Below the pieces are notes generated by a model. It worked only from the letters and a program-made list of their open reading frames with translations. It ran no database searches and was not told the origin of the DNA. Position numbers and translations under genes: made by a program. 8,931 nucleotides of DNA from Chloroflexota bacterium (GTDB taxonomy: Bacteria > Chloroflexota > UBA4733). Shown piece after piece: positions 1 through 4,921 of the stretch. Numbering within the stretch: position 1 is the first letter of the stretch; every line of letters starts with the position of its first letter. The stretch is taken from NCBI GenBank assembly GCA_025449435.1, contig JANWJO010000105.1:1-8931 (forward strand), given 5' to 3'.

Positions 1-1
1 A

Positions 2-844
2 GACGCCCCCAAGGCGGTTTGGACCGGCACTGAAATGATTGTCTGGGGCGGGGGTACTATCGGGGGCGGCTTTCTTAACACCGGCGGGAGATACAATCCC
101 GGCACGAACAGTTGGACAGCCACAAGCACCACCAACGCGCCCACTGGCCGAAACGGTCATACGGCAGTCTGGACCGGAAGTGAGATGATCGTTTGGGGCG
201 GATATGCAAATGGCAGCGCTGTCAACACCGGCGGGAGATACAATCCCAGCACGGATAGTTGGACAGCCACCAGCACGAACAACGTGCCCGCTGCCCGACG
301 CAATCACACGGCAGTGTGGACCGGCAGCGAAATGATTGTCTGGGGCGGAAGCAACGGCAGCGTTCTTAACACCGGCGGGAGATACAATCCCGGCACGAAC
401 AGTTGGACAGCCACCAGCATGACCAACGCACCCGCTCCACGATTCTTTCAGACGGCAGTCTGGAGTGGTAATGAAATGATCGTCTGGGGAGGGCAAGACG
501 CTGTCTCCGATTTGAACACCGGGGGGCGATACAATCCGGGCACCGATAGTTGGACGGCCACCAGCACCATCAACGCACCAAGTCTACGGACGTTGCACAC
601 GGCAGTCTGGACTGGCCATGAAATGATCATTTGGGGTGGCCTTTTGGGTGACATCAATAGTGGCGTCTACTTGAACAGCGGCGGGAGATACAATCCGGGC
701 ACTGATAATTGGATCGTCACCAGCTTGACCAACGCGCCCACTCCCCGATGTATTCACACGGCAGTGTGGACTGGCAATGAAATGATCGTCTGGGGCGGAC
801 GGGCTCAGCCTGGCATAACGTTTAACACCGGCGGGAGGTATTGT
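2..844 (+). repeat. Kelch-like blade repeats, first propeller gene
   Basis: Six blades are visible, the first cut by the window edge. The Arg codon that opens each R-x-x-H motif is at 149, 296, 440, 587 and 746, so the period is 144-159 bases (48-53 residues). The framework is close to identical at the DNA level from blade to blade, while the x-x pair and the loop after WGG change each time (pairs NG, RN, FF, TL, CI). The array closes at the TGT codon at 842-844. Confidence 0.85.
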
Positions 845-1516
845 GGGCAATATCCAACACCCTCGCCCACACCAACACCTGCGCCCACATCGACACCTAC
901 GCCCACACCAACACCTACGCCCACTCCGCCACCTACGCTCACCATCATCGAGCCGAACGGCGGAGAAGTCTGGTTGATGGGGAGCGTCCACGAGATCAAG
1001 TGGGACCGCACCAACATGAAGCACAGCGACCACCTGATACTCCAGTACAGCCGCGACGGTGGAGCTAGCTGGTTCAGGATCGCGCAGGACATCCCGGCGT
1101 TCACGTTCGGCTATTGGTGGCACGTCGACAATTACCCTACCACTCAGGGCAGGGTGAAGATCTTCTTGCAAGAAGATCGGTCCATCACAGACCAGAGCGA
1201 CGCCAACTTCACTGTGCAGCGCACGCCGTACATCACCCTCCACAGGCCCAACGGCGGAGAAACGTTTACGGTCGGGCAGTACATAAACATCCACTGGAGC
1301 CGACAAAACCCCGGCGGCAACATCGTCGACATTGATTACAGCACCGACGACGGCACCACCTGGATAAGAATCGCGACCCAAGCAGAGGACACCGGATTTT
1401 ATCTGTGGAACGTGCCTGGCCCTGCCACGACGACGGCGAAGGCGCGAATACGCTTCCATGAGACTCCGTCGGTGACAGACACCAGCGAGGCTGTATTCAC
1501 GATAGTTTCACCATAG
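2..1516 (+). CDS. Kelch-like beta-propeller protein with Pro/Thr linker and two KNH-like domains (5' truncated)
   Basis: This is the 3' part of a gene that enters from the left edge; the frame is open from base 2 and stops with TAG at 1514-1516, giving 504 residues. The ATG at 35 lies inside a repeat and is not the true start. Residues 1-281 hold six copies of the blade motif A-V-W-T-G-x-E-M-I-V-W-G-G followed by N-T-G-G-R-Y-N-P-x-T-x-S-W; the GG pair and the spaced Tyr and Trp are the kelch signature. The propeller ends at GGRYC (Cys 281). A Thr/Pro linker follows (about 283-312). Then come two copies of a roughly 95-residue domain (313-408 and 409-504), each with PNGGE near its start, an I-x-W strand, a YS-x-D-G-x-x-W segment and a late ARIR or VKIF strand. 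This pattern matches the Kre9/KNH (Ser-Thr-rich) family, a cell-surface beta-sandwich. The missing 5' end probably encodes a signal peptide and the N-terminal domain seen in the genes at 4922 and 7493. Substrate or ligand is unknown; extracellular adhesion is an inference. Confidence 0.85.
   Translation, partial: DAPKAVWTGTEMIVWGGGTIGGGFLNTGGRYNPGTNSWTATSTTNAPTGRNGHTAVWTGSEMIVWGGYANGSAVNTGGRYNPSTDSWTATSTNNVPAARRNHTAVWTGSEMIVWGGSNGSVLNTGGRYNPGTNSWTATSMTNAPAPRFFQTAVWSGNEMIVWGGQDAVSDLNTGGRYNPGTDSWTATSTINAPSLRTLHTAVWTGHEMIIWGGLLGDINSGVYLNSGGRYNPGTDNWIVTSLTNAPTPRCIHTAVWTGNEMIVWGGRAQPGITFNTGGRYCGQYPTPSPTPTPAPTSTPTPTPTPTPTPPPTLTIIEPNGGEVWLMGSVHEIKWDRTNMKHSDHLILQYSRDGGASWFRIAQDIPAFTFGYWWHVDNYPTTQGRVKIFLQEDRSITDQSDANFTVQRTPYITLHRPNGGETFTVGQYINIHWSRQNPGGNIVDIDYSTDDGTTWIRIATQAEDTGFYLWNVPGPATTTAKARIRFHETPSVTDTSEAVFTIVSP
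849..937 (+). repeat. Low-complexity Thr/Pro linker
   Basis: This C- and A-rich stretch is built from near-repeats of the unit CGCCCACACCAACACCT. It encodes alternating Thr-Pro with a few Ser and Ala between the propeller and the first KNH-like domain. Such linkers are common between domains of exported proteins. The DNA repeat makes its length prone to change by slippage. Confidence 0.8.
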
Positions 1517-1719
1517 CGAGGGCGCGTTGCTTTCTGCGTCAAGCGCGTCAGCAAAAATATTCGCGAATCTTCGCGGTCGATTCTTTCAATTGATCTGCCA
1601 AATCGGATTCATGCGCCGAGTTTGTGGCGTTAAAATCGAAATCGCATAGCTCGAAAACCAAAACTCGCAGAAACATACAACTTGAGTGGTCGTGAAGAGG
1701 CTACCATCGCGTTGTACAG
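1517..1719. other. Non-coding stretch after first propeller gene
   Basis: I see no convincing gene here. A short overlapping palindrome around 1559-1575 (CGCGAA at 1562-1567 against TTCGCG at 1570-1575) follows AAAAATAT. It has no downstream T-run, so I do not call it a terminator. Confidence 0.5.
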
Positions 1720-1939
1720 GGCGAGCGCGTCGCTTGGTTTGGGGAGCGCACGCGCCTCGCGTGCCGATTTCGGCGCCCTCGCCGAGATCCCAGAGAGCAT
1801 TCCACTGGTTGTTTCCTGCGCCCCAATCGCCGATGCGGCAGCAGCTAAGTGTCCATGGCTCCCAGCAATTGGCGAGGGCGCCAATCGCAGCACGCGAGGC
1901 GCGTGCGCTCCCCTGAGTCTTGCCCCCGCGCGCTTCGCC
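1720..1939. repeat. Paired inverted repeat, REPIN-like element
   Basis: The left arm 1741-1783 and the right arm 1871-1913 are reverse complements over 43 bases: a 24-base GC-rich outer block and a 12-base inner block match exactly, and about 7 central bases differ. An 87-base spacer separates the arms. The symmetry continues outward more weakly: 1720-1729 pairs with 1929-1939 allowing one bulged base. Two oppositely oriented GC-rich repeats around a short spacer is the layout of REPIN elements, which are mobilised by RAYT transposases; no such gene lies in the window. Open frames crossing this element on both strands come from its base composition and are not called as genes. It could instead be a composite of two independent REP copies. 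Family assignment is an inference, but the inverted repeat itself is directly visible. Confidence 0.8.
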
Positions 1940-2043
1940 AATACTTGCACAGTTATTCGCAAGATAGGGGGAGCCCAACGCAACCGAATCGGCTTTAGTT
2001 GTTTCAAACGTCATCGGGGAATTTCCTCAGAATGGAGAAAGAG

Positions 2044-2176
2044 ATGAAAACGAAGAGCAGAATCAATGGTCATATCATTCGAGGCGTTGTGTACGCTGTG
2101 TCACTACACCACGATCGTGCGCGGCGTAAACAACACGACCGGCGTTGCTCTGGTTGAGGTATACGATCTGTATTAA
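2044..2176 (+). pseudogene. Internally deleted remnant of a secreted-protein paralogue
   Basis: The 5' part (2029 to about 2102) matches the start of the propeller gene at 7493. The ribosome-binding region and first codons are identical over 22 bases (2029-2050 against 7478-7499), and the following residues (MKTKSR..., IIRG, YAV) parallel that signal peptide. From about 2103 to 2176 the DNA instead matches the 3' end of the LVEVYDL module, reading YTTIVRGVNNTTGVALVEVY then DLY and stop (TAA 2174-2176), as at the ends of the genes 2232-4409 and 4922-7429. The two parts are in different frames: reading from ATG 2044 reaches TGA at 2155-2157 after 37 codons. The simplest account is deletion of the body of a gene, with the breakpoint near GTGTCACTACACC, where both parents share only about 2 bases. 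No functional product is expected. Confidence 0.8.
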
Positions 2177-2231
2177 CACTCCTTTCTAAAGCCTTCGCTC
2201 TCATCGATGAACTAGAATTATTAAGGGCCAT

Positions 2232-4409
2232 ATGAAAACCAAAAACAAAACCATCGATTACCTCATTCACAGCATCGCAGCGGCGGCGATGCTGTTACTA
2301 ACTGCTCAAATTAGCCTGGCAGGCAGCGCGACCTGGCTGTCAGCCCCGCAGGACTCGGCTTGGGAAAACGGTAATAATTGGACGTTAGGCGGTCCGCCCA
2401 ATGGGCCGTCCGATACTGCAACGTTTGCTCAATCCTCGCAGACAGGCGTTAGCATCTCGACGTCGGAGGAAGTGAACAGCATCGTGTTCGCCTCCGGCTC
2501 CGCCGCTTACAATTTCTCCATTGGAGCCTGCAACGGTGCCTCATGCGGAGGCCAATTGATTATTAGCGGCACAGGCGTCAACAACAACAGCAGTGTTGGT
2601 CAAAATTTCCAAGCTGCGAACGGAGGCCAGATAAACTTCAACAACGCATCGACTGCAGCCAGCGCTCATATGTCCATTGTTAATGGGGGTAGAAGTTACC
2701 CCGAAGTGTCGACCGGCTATACAATCTTCAATGGTACATCGAGTGCGGGCGGCGCTTCGATCGCCAACGTTGGCATAGATTTGGGCGACATCGGCTACTA
2801 CGGTCGAACGATTTTCAACGGCGCATCGACTGCCGACCACGCTTCCATCAGCAACTACGGAGCTCCCGAATCACATGGCGCTGGGGGCCAGACAATTTTC
2901 GACGACACATCAACTGCGGCCAACGCTTCCATCGATAACTTTGGAAGCGGTCCCGCCTCCACCGCTGACAGTGCCCTGACAATCTTCAACGACGCATCCA
3001 CTGCCAGTCACGCAACTATCACCAACCACGCCGGCGATTTCGCAGGCGAGACCATCTTCACGGGTTCATCAACTGCCGACAGCGCAACTCTTATCGCTGA
3101 TGAAGGAAGTTATTATGCTACCTGTGGGATTTTTTTTAATGAAATGTCGACGGGCGGCACCGCGCGAGTGGAAGTTTTTGGCAATGGTTACCTGGACATT
3201 AGCCGCCGCCAACCGGGCGTGATCATCGGCTCTATCGAAGGCTCAGGAAATGTTTTGTTAGGAGCTAATAGACTGACAGTGGGCACAAACAACATCAGTA
3301 CCTCCTTCACCGGCATGATTTCGGGAAGCGGTTTGCTGTCCAAGGTCGGCAGCGGGATACTCACTTTGCAAGCCAACGACTGCATCGCGGACACCGTCGG
3401 TCTCGTTCTTGTTAGCGGCTCAATTATTAAACTCGATTTTACCGGACCTCCGGACGTGATCGCCTCGCTGAAAGTCAACGGCGTTCTACAACCGCCAGGG
3501 GTATATGGAAGTCCAATGAGCGGTGCGCCAAATATCCTCCTTCAGTTTCGGGGCTCTGGAACAGTGTCCGTGGGTCCTCTGGCAACTCTGGGAAACATTT
3601 CCACGCGCGCCTTTGTGCAGACAGGCGACAACGTGATGATTGGCGGTTTCATGGTTCAAGGGACACAACCAAAGCGGGTAATTATTCGCGCGATTGGCCC
3701 TGAGCTCACCCATTATGGCATTGCGAACGCGCTCGCTAACCCGACCTTGGAACTGCACGATGGCACTGGAGCCTTGATTGCTTCCAACAACAACTGGGTA
3801 ACGACGATCATTGGCGAGATTATTACGGAAAACCAGGCCCCGGACATCTTGGATAGCGGCCGCGCTCCGGGCGATCCAAGGGAGTCGGCAATCCTCGCAG
3901 ACCTTCCGGCAGGTAATTACACCGCGATCGTGCGTGGTCTCGATAACATGACTGGAGTTGCTCTTGTTGAGGTATATGATCTTAGCGCCAACAGTAACTC
4001 AAGCCTAGCCAATATTAGCACTCGCAGCTTTGTGCAGACGGGTAACGACGTGATGATTGGCGGTTTCATTGTTGCAGGAGATAAACCAAAGAGAGTGATT
4101 GTGCGCGCCATAGGCGCTGAGCTCACTGAATACGGTGTTCCCAATGCACTGGCTAATCCGACGTTGGAGCTGCACGACAGCACCCGAGCTTTGATTGCCT
4201 CTAATGATAACTGGCAGAGCACGATCATCGGCGGAATTATCACCATGGATCAAACGCAAGCTATCCGGAACAGCGGCTACGCCCCGCGTGATGGGAGGGA
4301 GTCGGCAATCATAGCAGACCTGCCACCAGGTCACTACACCGCCATCGTGCGGGGTGTGAACAACGCCACTGGCGTTGCTTTGGTCGAAGTTTATGATTTG
4401 GATCGTTAA
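2232..4409 (+). CDS. Exported beta-helix protein with autotransporter-type strand repeat and two C-terminal LVEVYDL modules
   Basis: The 725-residue product starts with a Sec signal peptide (basic MKTKNK, hydrophobic core AAAAMLLLTAQ, likely cleavage after SLA at residue 30). The ATG at 2232 is preceded by AAGGG at 2223-2227. Residues 31-130 include the A-W-x-x-x-x-N-W opening typical of Verrucomicrobia beta-strand proteins. Residues 134-320 hold seven units of the type T-I-F-N-x-x-S-T-A-x-x-A-x-I-x-N-x-G, likely rungs of a right-handed beta-helix. Residues 333-383 (GSIEGSGNVLL through SKVGSGILTLQAN) resemble the autotransporter-associated beta-strand repeat (PATR). Residues 453-591 and 592-725 are two copies of a module beginning GNISTRAFVQTGDNVMIGGF and ending LVEVYDL. 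No C-terminal membrane barrel, PEP-CTERM or sortase motif is seen, so despite the PATR match this is not a classical autotransporter. A passive surface or matrix role is an inference. Its tail is shared with the gene at 4922, indicating exchange of modules. Confidence 0.85.
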   Translation: MKTKNKTIDYLIHSIAAAAMLLLTAQISLAGSATWLSAPQDSAWENGNNWTLGGPPNGPSDTATFAQSSQTGVSISTSEEVNSIVFASGSAAYNFSIGACNGASCGGQLIISGTGVNNNSSVGQNFQAANGGQINFNNASTAASAHMSIVNGGRSYPEVSTGYTIFNGTSSAGGASIANVGIDLGDIGYYGRTIFNGASTADHASISNYGAPESHGAGGQTIFDDTSTAANASIDNFGSGPASTADSALTIFNDASTASHATITNHAGDFAGETIFTGSSTADSATLIADEGSYYATCGIFFNEMSTGGTARVEVFGNGYLDISRRQPGVIIGSIEGSGNVLLGANRLTVGTNNISTSFTGMISGSGLLSKVGSGILTLQANDCIADTVGLVLVSGSIIKLDFTGPPDVIASLKVNGVLQPPGVYGSPMSGAPNILLQFRGSGTVSVGPLATLGNISTRAFVQTGDNVMIGGFMVQGTQPKRVIIRAIGPELTHYGIANALANPTLELHDGTGALIASNNNWVTTIIGEIITENQAPDILDSGRAPGDPRESAILADLPAGNYTAIVRGLDNMTGVALVEVYDLSANSNSSLANISTRSFVQTGNDVMIGGFIVAGDKPKRVIVRAIGAELTEYGVPNALANPTLELHDSTRALIASNDNWQSTIIGGIITMDQTQAIRNSGYAPRDGRESAIIADLPPGHYTAIVRGVNNATGVALVEVYDLDR
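2631..3186 (+). repeat. Seven degenerate beta-helix repeat units
   Basis: Units begin at residues 134, 164, 193, 221, 250, 274 and 299 of the protein, spaced 24-30 residues apart. Each has a hydrophobic TIF-like strand, a small-residue S-T-A turn and an A-x-I strand, then a Gly-rich turn. The first and last units have drifted most (INFNNASTAAS and GIFFNEMSTGG). A run of eight T at 3130-3137 lies in the last unit. Confidence 0.7.
3588..4409 (+). repeat. Duplicated 822-bp tail module pair, copy 1
   Basis: This tract aligns with 6608-7429 at a constant offset of 3020 bases with no net insertion or deletion, right up to both stop codons. Several runs are nearly identical, for example TTCATGGTTCAAGGGACACA at 3648 and 6668. 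It contains two internal copies of the roughly 135-residue module, joined by a short Ser/Asn linker (SANSNSS). Confidence 0.85.
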
Positions 4410-4422
4410 CTGCCGTAAATAG

Positions 4423-4438
4423 TGACAACGCGTTGTCA
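4423..4438. promoter_or_regulatory. 16-bp perfect palindrome after stop codon
   Basis: TGACAACGCGTTGTCA reads the same on both strands and lies 13 bases beyond the TAA of the beta-helix gene. It could form a small hairpin with a CGCG loop in RNA, or be a binding site for a dimeric regulator. No T-run follows directly. The symmetry is certain; the role is not. Confidence 0.45.
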
Positions 4439-4475
4439 ATTGGCGTTGATCCAACTGATGTGCCGGAAGTGAATC

Positions 4476-4498
4476 GCGCTTTCAGCGCTAATGTTTTT
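4476..4498 (+). terminator. Possible weak intrinsic terminator
   Basis: A 5-bp GC-rich stem (GCGCT 4476-4480, AGCGC 4484-4488, loop TTC) is followed five bases later by TTTTT (4494-4498) and then CTGATTTT. It lies about 67 bases after the stop of the beta-helix gene. The short stem and displaced T-run make it a weak candidate. Confidence 0.35.
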
Positions 4499-4510
4499 CT
4501 GATTTTCATA

Positions 4511-4563
4511 ACCTTGGGGCAGCGCCCCCAGGTTCGCCACGGCGAACCCGTCCTGTGGCGGAC
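4511..4563. repeat. Cluster of overlapping GC-rich palindromes
   Basis: The first hairpin is 4512-4520 with 4524-4532 (CCTTGGGGC against GCCCCCAGG, one mismatch). The second is a perfect 8-bp pair, GGTTCGCC 4531-4538 and GGCGAACC 4541-4548, with a 2-base centre. A third possible pairing joins GTTCGCCAC (4532-4540) to GTGGCGGAC (4555-4563) with one mismatch, and is mutually exclusive with the second. Packed, overlapping palindromes between genes resemble REP-type extragenic repeats. A role in transcription termination or transcript stability is possible. Confidence 0.55.
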
Positions 4564-4874
4564 TATGATGTGAATGTCGCGCCTTCGGCGCTAGAAGCGA
4601 TGCGATTTCATCAATGTAGTAGCCATCAACCGGTCCATCTCGGCGCTCGTTTTCACATCAACCAGTGGGCCCAGCGCGCCGCGGCTACAGCAACGTATCA
4701 CAGCGGCCACAGTTTTATTTGAATCGCTCTAGCACTTTCGAATGGCCTCTCATCGGGGGTAAGCGGCTGCCACGGATTCGAAGTAGTACGAAGTGTCGTA
4801 GAAAGCAACAGATTGAGAATCGGGTGCGCTTAACTCGGGGCAAAGTCCGAACAGTGTTTGCCAAATTATGGTGA
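4564..4874. other. Non-coding stretch upstream of second propeller gene
   Basis: I see no supported gene. A small hairpin GCGCC-TTC-GGCGC lies at 4580-4592, and a 9-bp inverted pair, TGATGTGAA 4566-4574 with TTCACATCA 4652-4660, surrounds it. A 69-codon open frame at 4665-4874 has no ribosome-binding site and unremarkable, Arg-rich composition. The promoter of the next gene is probably in this stretch, but I cannot point to a convincing -35/-10 pair. Confidence 0.4.
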
Positions 4875-4895
4875 GCTTCCCTGGCAGCGGGAAGC
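4875..4895 (+). promoter_or_regulatory. Hairpin just upstream of the 4922 start
   Basis: GCTTCCC (4875-4881) and GGGAAGC (4889-4895) form a perfect 7-bp stem around a 7-base loop. It ends 26 bases before the ATG and 14 bases before the AAAGG ribosome-binding site at 4910-4914. If transcribed it would sit in the leader and could affect translation or mark the end of an upstream transcript. Confidence 0.4.
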
Positions 4896-4921
4896 GATAG
4901 TAGCGAACGAAAGGCACAGCT

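Noticed and set aside
1586..2047. Overlapping open frames on both strands, 76-142 codons
   Set aside because: They run through the GC-rich inverted repeat and have Ala/Arg-rich low-complexity products with no ribosome-binding site. The DNA symmetry explains them.
2213..2218. TAGAAT as a -10 box for the gene at 2232
   Set aside because: No acceptable -35 element lies 16-18 bases upstream, so a promoter call is not supported.
2232..4409. Classical type V autotransporter
   Set aside because: PATR-like strands are present, but the C-terminus is two LVEVYDL modules, not a membrane barrel with a terminal aromatic residue.
4665..4874. 69-codon open frame
   Set aside because: It has no ribosome-binding site or recognisable domain, is Arg-rich, and lies in a region of palindromes upstream of a well-supported gene.
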